Part shown: positions 10,851 to 23,400 of the stretch, one piece after another
How positions within the stretch are numbered: the stretch's first letter is position 1
Layout: every line of letters starts with the position of its first letter
DNA from: Petrolisthes cinctipes
Lineage: Eukaryota; Arthropoda; Malacostraca; Decapoda; Porcellanidae
Length of the DNA stretch: 64,000 nucleotides
Reading direction: 5' to 3'
Assembly (NCBI GenBank): GCA_033782935.1
Contig: JAWQEG010000710.1
Span: 2,728,001-2,792,000, forward strand
Translations under genes and position numbers: made by a program
Notes under the pieces: model-generated
What the model was told of the DNA's origin: nothing
The model's database searches: none
What the model saw: only the letters and a program-made list of their open reading frames with translations

Positions 10851-11567
10851 TAAACGGGTACTGAAGATGAATGCACATATCGACTTTTTGGCACCTAAAA
10901 CATCGATTTTGAGCATGTTTTGGGCCTGTATTTTGAAAATACTCTAACACGGAGTAGGCATGTACAGATCGCTTCTGGTACCCCTAAATATCGAATGTTC
11001 GGATGTTTTGGGCCTTAATTACAGATATCAACTTATTGGCACCTACAATATCGATTTTTAGCATGTTTTGAGACTATATTTTGAAAATGTTCTAGCACTG
11101 AGTAGGCATGTACAGATTGCTTCTGGGACCCCAAAATATTGAATTTTCGGGTGTTTAGGGCCAGAATTTGAGATATAAACGGGTACAGAAGATGCATGCA
11201 CATATCGTCTTTTGGGCACCTAAAAGATCGATTTTCAGTATGTTTTTGGCCTGTATTTTGAAAATACTCTAACACGGAGTAGGCATATACAGATCGCTTC
11301 TGGGACCCCTAAATATCGAATTTTCGGGTGTTTTGGGACTGAATTTGAGATATCGACTTTTTGGCACCGAAAAGATCGATTTTTGGCATGTTTTTAGCCT
11401 ATATTTTGAAAATATTCTAGCACTGAGTAGGCATGTACAGATCGCTTCTGGGACCCCAAAATATTGAATTTTCGGGTGTTTTGAGCCTGAATTTGAGATA
11501 TAAACGGGTACTGAAGATGCATGCACATATCGACTTTTGGACACCTAAAACATCGATTTTGTGCATG
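10851..11567. repeat. Mosaic patch between the two 1977 bp-offset copies
   Basis: About 10850-11428 follows the sequence of 14330-14908 (offset 3480). Rare marks shared are TATCGAATGTTCGGATG, TTACAGATATCAAC, CATATCGTCTTTTG and GCACCGAAAAGATC or TCACCGAAAAGATC. At about 11429 it switches to the sequence of 9127-9265 (offset 2302), with GACTTTTGGACACC and GATTTTGTGCATG. At about 11567 it switches again, into the second 1977 bp-offset copy. Each switch falls inside a monomer, in well-matched sequence. Confidence 0.75.
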
Positions 11568-12827
11568 TTTTTAGCCTATATTTTGAAAATATTCTAGCAC
11601 TGAGTAGGCATGTACAGATTGTTTCTGGGACCCCAAAATATCGAATTTTCGGGTGTTTAGGGCCAGAATTTGAGATATAAACGGGTACATAAGATGCATG
11701 CACATATCGACTTTTGGGCACCTAAAAGATCGATTTTCAGTATGTTTTTAACCTGTATTTTGAAAATACTCTAACACAGAGTAGACATGTACAGATCCCT
11801 TCAGGGACCCCAAAATATCGAATTTTCGGGTGTTTTGGGTCTGAATTTTAGATATCGCCTTTACGCACCTAAAATATCGATTTTTAGCATGTTTTGAGCC
11901 TATATTTTGAAAATATTCTAGAACTGAGTAGGCATGTACAGATCGCTTCTGGGACACCAAAATATTGAATTTTCGGGTGTTTTGAGCTTGAATTTGAGAT
12001 ATAAACGGGTACTGAAGATGCATGCACATATCGACTTTTTGTCACCTAAAACATAGATTTTGAGCATGTTTTGGGCCTGTATCTTGAAAATACTCTAACA
12101 CGGAGTAGGCATGTACATATCGCTTCTGGGACACATAAATATCGAATTTTTGGGTGTTTTGGGCCTTAATTTGAGATATCGACTTTTTGGCACCTAAAAT
12201 ATCGATTTTTAGCATGTTTTTAGCCTATATTTTGAAAATATTCTAGCACTGCTTAGGCATGTACAGATTGCTTCTGGGACCCCAAAATATTGAATTTTCA
12301 GGTGTTTAGGGCCAAAATTTAAGATATAAACGGGTACAGAAGATGCATGCACATATAGACTTTTGGGCACCTAAAAGATCGATTTTAAGTATGTTTTTGG
12401 CCTGTATTTTGAAAATACTCTAACACGGACTGGGCATGTACAGATCGCTTCTGGGACCCCTAAATATCGAATTTTCGGGTGTTTTGGGATTGAATTTGAG
12501 ATATCGACTTTTTGGCACCTAAAAGATCGATTTTTAGCATGTTTTTAGCCTATATTTTAAAAATATTCTAGCACTGAGTAGGCATATACAGATTGCTTCT
12601 GGAACCCCAAAATATTGAATTTTCGGGTGTTTTGAGCCTGAATTTTAGATATTAACGGGTACAGAAGATACATGCACATATTTACTCTGGGCATCTAAAA
12701 TATCGATTTTCAGCATGTTCTTGGCATGTATTTTGAAAATACTCTAACACGGAGTAGGCATGTACAGATCGCTTCTGGGACCCCTAAATATCGAATTTTC
12801 GGGTGTTTTGGGCCTTAATTTGAGATA
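11568..12827. repeat. 1977 bp-offset duplication, copy 2
   Basis: This is the second copy of 9590-10850, and its distal end runs into block Y1. It diverges from copy 1 at about 12827, where it continues GAGATATCGACTTTT while copy 1 continues GAGATATAAACGGG. Its nearest relatives elsewhere are about 28787-29600 (offset 17219) and about 41529-42385. Confidence 0.8.
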
Positions 12828-15393
12828 TCGACTTTTTGGCACCTAAAAGATCGATTTTTAGCATGTTTTTAGCCTATATTTTGAAAATATTCTAGCACTG
12901 AGTAGGCATGTACAGATTGCTTCTGGGACCCCAAAATATTGAATTTTCGGGTGTTTTGAGCCTGAATTTGAGATATAAACGGGTACAGAAGATACATTCA
13001 CATATTGACTTTGGGCATCTAAAATATCGATTTTCAGCATGTTTTGGGCATGTATTTTGAAAATACTTTAACACGGAGTAGGCATGTACAGATCGCTTCT
13101 GGGACCCCAAAATATCGAATTTTCGGGTGTTTTGAGCCTGAATTTGAGATATAAACGTGTACTGAAGATGCATGCACATATCGACTTTTTGGCACCTAAA
13201 CATCGATTTTGAGCATGTTTTGGGCCTGTATTTTGAAAATACTCTAACACGGAGTAGGCATGTACAGATCGCTTCTGGGACCCCTATATATCGAATTTTC
13301 GGGTGTTTTGGGCCTTAATTTGAGATATAAACGGGTACAGAAGATGCATGCACAAATCAACTTTTGGGCACCTAAACGATCGATTTTCAGTATGTTTTTA
13401 GCCTGTATTTTGAAAATACTCTAACACGGAGTAGGCATGTACAGATCGCTTCTGGGACCCCTAAATATCGAATTTTCGGGTGTTGTTGGACTGAATTTGA
13501 GATATCGACTTATTGGCACCTAAAATATAGATTTTTAGCATGTTTTTAGCCTATATTTTGAAAATATTCTAGCACTGAGTAGGCATGTACAGATTGCTTC
13601 TGGGACCCGAAAATATTGAATTTTCGGGTGTTTTGAGCCTGAATTTGAGATGTAAACGGGTACAGAAGATGCATGCACATATCGACTTTTGGGCACCTAA
13701 AATATCGATTTTTAGAATGTTTTGAGCCTATATTTTGAAAACATTCTAGCACTGAGTAGGCATGTACAGATCGCTTCTGGGACCCCAAAATATCGAATTT
13801 TCGGGTGTTTTGAGCCTGAATTTGAGATATAAACGAGTACAGAAGATGCATGCACATATCGACTTTTGGGCACCTAAAATATCGATTTTGAGCATGTTTT
13901 GAGCCTATATTTTGAAAACATTCTAGCACTGAGTAGGCATGTACAGATCGCTTCTGGGACCCCTAAATATCGAATTTTCGGGTGTTTTAGGCCTTAATTT
14001 GAGATATCGACTTTTTGGCACCTAAAAGATCGATTTTTAGCATGTTTTTAGGATATATCTTGAAAATATTCTAGCACTAAGTAGGCATGTACAGATTGCT
14101 TCTGGGACCCCAAAATATTGAATTTTCGGGTGTTTTGAGCCCGAATTAAAGATATAAACGGGTACATAAGATACATGCACATATTGACTTTGGGCATCTA
14201 AAATATCGATTTTCAGCATGTTTTGGTCCTGTAATTTGAAAATACTCTAACACGGAGTAGGCATGTACAGATCGCTTCTGGGATCCCAAAATATCGATTT
14301 TTCGGGTGTTTTGAGCCTGAATTTGAGATATAAACGGGTACTGAAGATGAATGCACATATCGACTTTTTGGCACCTAAAACATCGATTTTGAGCATGTTT
14401 TGGGCCTGTATTTTGAAAATACTCTAACACGGAGTAGGCATGTACAGATCGCTTCTGGTACCCCTAAATATCGAATGTTCGGATGTTTTGGGCCTTAATT
14501 ACAGATATCAACTTATTGGCACCTACAATATCGATTTTTAGCATGTTTTGAGACTATATTTTGAAAATGTTCTAGCACTGAGTAGGCATGTACAGATTGC
14601 TTCTGGGACCCCAAAATATTGAATTTTCGGGTGTTTAGGGCCAGAATTTGAGATATAAACGGGTACAGAAGATGCATGCACATATCGTCTTTTGGGCACC
14701 TAAAAGATCGATTTTCAGTATGTTTTTGGCCTGTATTTTGAAAATACTCTAACACGGAGTAGGCATATACAGATCGCTTCTGGGACCCCTAAATATCGAA
14801 TTTTCGGGTGTTTTGGGACTGAATTTGAGATATCGACTTTTTGTCACCGAAAAGATCGATTTTTGGCATGTTTTTAGCCTATATTTTGAAAATATTCTAG
14901 CACTGAGTAGACATGTACAGATTGCTTCTGGGACCCAAAAAATATTGAATTTTCGGGTGTTTTGAGCCTGAATTTGAGATATAAACGGGTACATAAGACA
15001 CATGCACATATTGACTTTGGGCAACTAAAATATAGATTTTCAGCATGTTTTGGGCATGTATTTTGAAAATACTCTAACACGGAGTAGGCATGTACAGATC
15101 GCTTCTGGGACCCCAAAATATTGAATTTTCGGGTGTTTTGAGCCTGAATTTGAGATATAAACGGGTACAGAAGATGCATGCACATATCAACTTTTGGGCA
15201 CCTAAAACATCGATTTTGAGCATTTTTTGGGCCTGTATTTTGTAAATACTCTAACACGGAGTAGGCATGTACATATCGCTTCTTGGACCCCATAATATCG
15301 AATTTTCTGGTGTTTTGGGCCTGAATTTGAGATATCACCTCTACTCACCTAAAATATCGATTTTTAGCAAGTTTTGAGCCTATATTTTGAAAA

Positions 15394-15415
15394 TATTCTA
15401 GCACAGATCGATTCT
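15394..15415. repeat. Monomer lacking the AGGCATGTAC box (Y1)
   Basis: The junction is AGCAC/AGATCG at 15404/15405. Fifteen bases that normally carry TGAGTAGGCATGTAC are missing, between AC dinucleotides. The same junction is at 45366/45367 in block Y2. Relatives at about 51535 and 53735 that share GCAAGTTTTG and GATCGATTC still have the box, so the loss happened in the Y lineage. Confidence 0.85.
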
Positions 15416-15750
15416 GGGACCCCAAAATATCGAATTTTCGGGTGTTTTGAGCCTGAATTTGAGATATAAACGAGTACAGAAGATGCATGCACATATCGAC
15501 TTTTGGGCACCTAAAATATCGATTTTGAGCATGTTTTGAGCCTATATTTTGAAAACATTCTAGCACTGAGTAGGCATGTACAGATCGCTTCTGGGACCCC
15601 AAAATATCGAATTTTCGGGGGTTTTGAGCCATAATTTGAGATATAAACGAGTATAGAAGATGCATACCCATATTGACTTTTGGGCACCAAAAATATCGAT
15701 TTTTAGCATGTTTTGGGCCTGAATTTTGAAAATACTCTAACACGGAGTAG

Positions 15751-16576
15751 GCATGTACAGATCGCTTCTGGGACCCCAAAATATCGAATTTTCGGGTGCT
15801 TAGGACCAGAATTTGAGATATAAACGGGTACAGAAGATGAATGCACAAATCGACTTTTGGGCACCTAAACGATCGATTTTCAGTATGTTTTTGGCCTGTA
15901 TTTTGAAAATACTCTAACACGGAGTAGGCATGTACAGATCGCTTCTTGGACCCCTGAATATCGAATTTTCGGGTCTTTTGGGACTGAATTTGAGATATCG
16001 ACTTTTTGGCACCTAAAATATCGATTTTTAGCATGTTTTGAGCCTATATTTTGAAAATATTCTAGCACTGAGTAGGCATGTACAGATCGCTTCTGGGACA
16101 CCAAAATATCGAATTTTCGGGTGTTTTGAGCTTGAATTTGAGATATAAACGAGTACAAAAGATGCATGCACATATCGACTTTTGGGCACCTAAAATATCG
16201 ATTTTGAGCATGTTTTGAGCCTATATTTTGAAAACATTCTAGCAATGAGTAGGCATGTACAGATCGCTTCTGGGACTCCTAAATATCGAATTTTCGTGTG
16301 TTTTGGGCCTTAATTTGAGATATCGCCTTTAAGCACCTAAAATATCGATTTTTAGCATGTTTTTAGCCTATATTTTGAAAATATTCTAGCACTGAGTAGG
16401 CATGTACAGATTGCTTCTGGGACCCCAAAATATTGAATTTTCGGGTGTTTAGGGCCAGAATTTAAGATATAAACGGGTACAGAAGATGCATGCACATATA
16501 GACTTTTGGGCACCTAAAAGATCGATTTTCAGTATGTTTTTGGCCTGTATTTTGAAAATACTCTAACACGAAGTGG
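15751..16576. repeat. 826 bp five-monomer tandem duplication, copy 1
   Basis: This copy is immediately followed by an apparently identical copy at 16577-17402. The length equals five monomers (177+148+177+148+176). Both copies share CCCTGAATATCGAATTTT, GGGTCTTTTGGG, GAGTACAAAAGATG, AGCAATGAGT and TTTTCGTGTG. The equivalent place in block Y2 (about 45713-46539) has it once and reads TTTTCGGGTG, so the duplication followed the split of Y1 from Y2. Confidence 0.9.
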
Positions 16577-17402
16577 GCATGTACAGATCGCTTCTGGGAC
16601 CCCAAAATATCGAATTTTCGGGTGCTTAGGACCAGAATTTGAGATATAAACGGGTACAGAAGATGAATGCACAAATCGACTTTTGGGCACCTAAACGATC
16701 GATTTTCAGTATGTTTTTGGCCTGTATTTTGAAAATACTCTAACACGGAGTAGGCATGTACAGATCGCTTCTTGGACCCCTGAATATCGAATTTTCGGGT
16801 CTTTTGGGACTGAATTTGAGATATCGACTTTTTGGCACCTAAAATATCGATTTTTAGCATGTTTTGAGCCTATATTTTGAAAATATTCTAGCACTGAGTA
16901 GGCATGTACAGATCGCTTCTGGGACACCAAAATATCGAATTTTCGGGTGTTTTGAGCTTGAATTTGAGATATAAACGAGTACAAAAGATGCATGCACATA
17001 TCGACTTTTGGGCACCTAAAATATCGATTTTGAGCATGTTTTGAGCCTATATTTTGAAAACATTCTAGCAATGAGTAGGCATGTACAGATCGCTTCTGGG
17101 ACTCCTAAATATCGAATTTTCGTGTGTTTTGGGCCTTAATTTGAGATATCGCCTTTAAGCACCTAAAATATCGATTTTTAGCATGTTTTTAGCCTATATT
17201 TTGAAAATATTCTAGCACTGAGTAGGCATGTACAGATTGCTTCTGGGACCCCAAAATATTGAATTTTCGGGTGTTTAGGGCCAGAATTTAAGATATAAAC
17301 GGGTACAGAAGATGCATGCACATATAGACTTTTGGGCACCTAAAAGATCGATTTTCAGTATGTTTTTGGCCTGTATTTTGAAAATACTCTAACACGAAGT
17401 GG
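16577..17402. repeat. 826 bp five-monomer tandem duplication, copy 2
   Basis: This is the second copy of 15751-16576. I found no difference between the two copies by eye over the stretches I compared. Its left junction joins a CACGAAGTGGGC monomer start to the GCTTAGGACCAG monomer. Its right end continues into block Z1 at the same CACGAAGTGGGC monomer. Confidence 0.9.
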
Positions 17403-20400
17403 GCATGTACAGATCGCTTCTGGGACCCCTAAATATCGAATTTTCGGGTGTTTTGGGATAGAATTTGAGATATCAACTTTTTGGCACCTAAAAGATCGAT
17501 TTTTAGCATGTTTTTAGCCTATATTTTAAAAATATTCTAGCACTGAGTTGGCATGTACAGATTGCTTCTGGGACCCCAAAATATTGAATTTTCGGGTGTT
17601 TTGAGCCTGAATTTCAGATATTAACGGGTATAGAAGATACATGCACATATTGACTCTGGGCATCTTAAATATCGATTTTTAGCATGTTCTGGGCATGTAT
17701 TTTGAAAATACTCTAACACGGAGTAGGCATGTACAGATCGCTTCTTGGAAGCCCAAAATATCGAATTTTCGGGTGTTTTGAGCCTGAATTTGAGATATAA
17801 ACGGGTACAGAAGATGCATGCACATATCGACTTTTGGGCACCTAAAACATCGATTTTGAGCATGTTTTGGGCCTGAATTTTGAAAATACTCTAACACGGA
17901 GTAAGCATGTACAGATCGCTTCTGGGACCCCTAAATATCGAATTTTCGGGTATTTTGGGACTGAATTTGAGATATCGACTTTTTGGCACCTAAGAGATCG
18001 ATTTTTAGCATGTTTTTAGCCTATATTTTGAAAATATTCTAGCACTGAGTAGGCATGTACAGATCGCTTCTGGGACCCCAAAATATCTAATTTTCGGGTG
18101 TTTTGAGCTTGAATTTGAGATATAAACGAGTACAGAAGATGCATGCACATATCGACTTTTGGTCACCTAAAATATCGATTTTGAGCATGTTTTGAGCCTA
18201 TATTTTGAAAACATTCTACCACTGAGTAGGCATGTACAGATCGCTTCTGGGACCCAAAAATATCGAATTTTCGGGTGTTTAGGGCCAGAAATTGAGATAT
18301 AAACGGGTACAGAAGATGCATGCACAAATCGACTTTTGGGCACCTAAAAGATCGATTTTCAGTATGTTTTTGGCCTGTAATTTGAAAATACTCTAACACG
18401 GAGTAGACATGTACAGATCGCTTCTGGGACCCCTAAATATCGAATTTTCGGGTGTTTTGGGCCTTAATTTGAGATATCGACTTTTTGGCACATAAAATAT
18501 CGATTTTTAGCATGTTTATAGCCTATATTTTGAAAATATTCTAGCACTGAGTAGGCATGTACAGATTGCTTCTGGGACCCCAAAATATTGAATTTTCAGG
18601 TGTTTAGGGCCAGAATTTGAGATATAAACGGGTACAGGAGATGCATGCACATATCGACTTTTGGGCACCTAACAGATCGATTTTCAGTATGTTTTTGGCC
18701 TGTATTTTGAAAATACTCTAACACGGAGTAGACATGTACAGATCGCTTCTGGGACCCCTAAATATCAAATTTTCTGGTGTTTTGGGACTGAATTCGAGAT
18801 ATCGACTTTTTGGCACCTAAAAGATCGATTTTTAGCATGTTTTTAGCCTATAATTTGAAAATATTCTAGCACTGAGTAGGCATGTACAGATTGCTTCTGG
18901 GACCCCAAAATATTGAATTTTCGGGTGTGTTGAGCCTGAATTTGAGATATAAACAGGTACAGAAGATACATGCACATATTGACTTTGGGCTTCTAAAATA
19001 TCGATTTTCAGCATGTTTTGGGCATGTATTTTGAAAATACTCTAACACGGAGTAGGCATGTACAGATCGCTTCTGGGACACCAAAAATATCGAATTTTCG
19101 GGTGTTTTGAGCCTGAATTTGAGATATAAACGGGTACTGAAGATGCATGCACATATCGACTCTTGGGCACCTAAAACATCGATTTTGAGCATGTTTTGGG
19201 CCTTTATTTTTTTAAATACTCTAACACGGAGTAGGCATGTACTGATCGCTTCTGGGACACCATAATATCGAATTTTCGGGTGTTTTGGGCCTGAATTTGA
19301 GATATCGCCTTTACGCACCTAAAATATCGATTTTTAGCATGTTTTGAGCCTATATTTTGGAAATATTCTAGCACTGAGTAGGCATGTAAAGATCGTTTCT
19401 GGGACCCCAAAATATCGAATTTTCGGGTGTTTTGAGCCTGAATTTGAGATATAAACGAGTACAGAAGATGCATGCACATATCGACTTTTGGGCACCTAAA
19501 ATATCGATTTTGAGCATGTTTTGAGCCTATATTTTGAAAACAATCTAGCACTGAGTAGGCATGTACAGATCGCTTCTGGGACCCCAAAATATCGAATTTT
19601 CGGGTGTTTTGAGCCAGAATTTGAGATATAAACCGGTACTGAAGATGCTTGTACATATCGACTTTTCGGCACCTAAAACATCGATTTTGAGCATGTTTTG
19701 GGCCTGTATTTTGAAAAATACTCTAACACGGAGTAGGCATGTACAGATCGCTTCTGGGACCCCCAAATATCGAATTTTCGGGTGTTTTGAGCCTGAATTT
19801 GAGATATAAACGGGTACAGAAGATGCATGCACATATCGACTTTTGGGCACCTAAAATATCGATTTTGAGCATGTTTTGAGCCTATATTTTGAATACATTC
19901 TAGCACTGAGTAGGCATGTACAGATCGCTTCTGGGACCCCAAAATATCGACTTTTCGGGTGTTTTGGGCCTTAATTTGAGATATCGCCTTTTTGGCACCA
20001 AAAATATCGATTTTTAGCATGTTTTTAGCCTATATTTTGAAAATATTCTTGCACTGAGTAGGCATGTACAGATTGCTTCTGGGACCAGAATATATTGAAT
20101 TTTCGTGTGTTTTGAGCCTGAATTTGAGATATAAACGGGTACAGAAGATACATGCACATATTGACTTTGGGCATCTAAAATATCGATTTTCAGCATGTTT
20201 TGGGCATGTATTTTGAAAATACTCTAACACGGAGTAGGCATGTACAGATCGCTTCTGGGACCCCAAAATATCGAATTTTCGGGTGTTTTGAGCCTGAATT
20301 TAAGATATAAACGGGTACTGAAGATGCATGCACATATCGACTTTTTGGCACCTAAAACATCGATTTTGAGCATGTTTTGGAACTGTATTTTGAAAATACT

Positions 20401-23400
20401 CTAACATGGAGTAGGCATGTACAGATCGCTTCTGGGACACCTAAATATCGAAGTTTCGGGTGTTTTGGGACTGAATTTGAGATATAAACGAGTACTGAAG
20501 ATGCATGCACATATCGACTTTTGGTCACCTAAAATATCGATTTTGAGCATGTTTTGAGCCTATATTTTGAAAACATTCTAGCACTGAGTAGGCATGTACA
20601 GATCGCTTCTGGGACCCCAAAATATCGAATTTTCGGGTGTTTAGGGCCAGAAATTGAGATATAAACGGGTACAGAAGATGCATGCACAAATCGACTTTTG
20701 GGCACCTAAAAGATCGATTTTCAGTATGTTTTTGGCCTGTATTTTGAAAATACTCTAACACGGATTAGGCATGTACAGATCGCTTCAGGGACCCCTAAAT
20801 ATCGAATTTTCGGGTGTTTTGGGCCTTAATTTGAGATATCGACTTTTTGGCACATAAAATATCGATTTTTAGCATGTTTTTAGCCTATATTTTGAAAATA
20901 TTCTAGCACTGAGTAGGCATGTACAGATTGCTTCTGGGACCCCAAAATATTGAATTTTCAGGTGTTTAGGGCCAGAATTTGAGATATTAACGGGTACAGA
21001 AGATGCATGCACATATCGACTTTTGGGCACCTAATAGATCGATTTTCAGTATGTTTTTGGCCTGTATTTTGAAAATTCTCTAACACGGAGTAGGCATGTA
21101 CAGATCGCTTCTGGGACCCCTAAATATCAAATTTTCTGGTGTTTTGGGACTGAATTTGAGATATCGACTTTTTGGCACCTAAAAGATCGATTTTTAGCAT
21201 GTTTTTGGCATATATTTTGAAAATATTCTAGCACTGAGTAGGCATGTACAGATTGCTTCTGGGACCCCAAAATATTGAATTTTCGGGTGTGTTGAGCCTG
21301 AATTTGAGATATAAACAGATACAGAAGATACATGCACATATTGACTTTGGGCTTCTAAAATATCGATTTTCAGCATGTTTTGGGCATGTATTTTGAAAAT
21401 ACTCTAACACGGAGTAGGCATGTACAGATCGCTTCTGGGACACCAAAATATCGAATTTTCGGGTGTTTTGAGCCTGAATTTGAGATATAAACAAGTACTA
21501 AAGATGCATGCACATATCGACTTTTGGGCACCTAAAACATCGATTTTGAGCATGTTTTGGGCCTGTATTTTTTAAATACTCTAACACGGAGTAGGCATGT
21601 ACTGATCGCTTCTGGGACCCCATAATATCGAATTTTCGGGTGTTTTGGGCCTGAATTTGAGATATCGCCTTTACGCACCTAAAATATCGATTTTTAGCAT
21701 GTTTTGAGCCTATATTTTGGAAATATTCTAGCAATGAGTAGGCATGTAAAGATCGTTTCTGGGACCCCAAAATATCGAATTTTCGGGTGTTTTGAGCCTG
21801 AATTTGAGATATAAACGAGTACAGAAGATGCATGCACATATCGACTTTTGGGCACCTAAAATATCGATTTTGAGCATGTTTTGGGCCTGTATTTTGAAAA
21901 TACTCTAACACGGAGTAGGCATGTACAGATCGCTTCTGGGACCCCAAAATATCGAATTTTCGGGTGTTTTGGGACTGAATTTGAGATATCGACTTTTTGG
22001 CACCTAAAATGTCGATTTTTAGCATATTTTTAGCCTATATTTTGAAAATATTCTAGCACTGAGTAGGCATGTACAGATTGCTTCTGGGACCCCAAAATAT
22101 TGAATTTTCGGGTGTTTTGAGCCTGAATTTAAGATATAAACGGGTACAGAAGAATATTGACTTTGGGCATCTAAAATATCGATTTTCAGCATGTTCTGGG
22201 CATGTATTTTGAAAATACTCTAACACAGAGTAGGCATGTACAGATCGCTTCTGGGACCCCAAAATATCGAATTTTCGGGTGTTTTGAAACTTAATTTGAG
22301 ATATAAACGAGTATAGAAGATGCATACACATATTGACTTTGGGCACCAAAAATATCGATTTTCTGCATGTTTTGGGCCTGAATTTTGAAAATACTCTAAC
22401 ACGTAGTAGGCATGTACAGATCGCTTCTGGGACCCCAAAATATCGAATTTTCACGTGTTTAGGGCCAGAATTTGAGATATAAACGGGTACAGAAGATGCA
22501 TGCACATATCGACTTTTGAGCACCTAAAAGATCGATTTTCAGTATGTTTTTGGCCTGTATTTTGAAAATACTCTAACACGGAGTAGGCATGTACAGATCG
22601 CTTCTTGGACACCTAAATATCGAAGTTTCGGGTGTTTTGGGACTGAATTTGAGATATCGCCTTTTCGCACCTAAAATATCGATATTTAGCATGTTTTGAG
22701 CCTATATTTTGAAAATATTCTATCACTGAGTAGGCATGTACAGATCGCTTCTGGGACCCCTAAATATCGAATTTTCGGGTGTTTTGGGCCTTAGTTTGAG
22801 ATATCGACTTTTTGGCACCTAAAATATCGATTTTTAGCATGTTTTTAGCCTATATTTTGAAAATATTCTAGCACTGAGTAGGCATGTACAGATCGCTTCT
22901 GGGACCCCAAAATATCGAATTTTCGGGTGTTTTGAGCCTGAATTTGAGATAAACGAGTACAGAAGATGCATGCACATGTCGACTTTTGGGCACCTAAAAT
23001 ATCGATTTTGAGCATGTTTTGAGCCTATATTTTGAAAACATTCTAGCACTGAATAGGTATGTACAGATCGCTTCTGGGACCCCTAAATATCGACTTTTCG
23101 GGTGTTTTGGGCCTTAATTTGAGATATCGACTTTTTGGCAAATAAAATATCGATTTTTAGCATGTTTTTAGCCTTTATTTTGAAAATATTCTAGCACTGA
23201 GTAGGCATGTACAGATTGCTTCTGGGACCCCAAAATATTGAATTTTCGGGTGTTTTGAGCCCGAATTTAAGATATAAACGGGTACAGAAGATACATGCAC
23301 ATATTGACTTTGGGCATCTAAAATATCGATTTTCAGCATGTTTTGGGCCTGTATTTTGAAAATACTCTAACACAGAGTAGGCATGTACAGATCGCTTCTG

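Larger units (their letters stand above)
12420..17390. repeat. Block Y1, about 5 kb
   Basis: This block matches 42386-46526 at offset 29962, changing to 29136 after the 826 bp duplication. Shared rare marks are ATTGGCACCTAAAATATAG, GAGATGTAAACGGG, TATATCTTGAAAATATTC, the CATATCGTC monomer, GACCCAAAAAATATTG, GAGATATCACCTCTACTC and a monomer lacking its AGGCATGTAC box (15404/15405). It contains only satellite monomers. It is separated from the next Y copy by both Z blocks. Confidence 0.82.
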
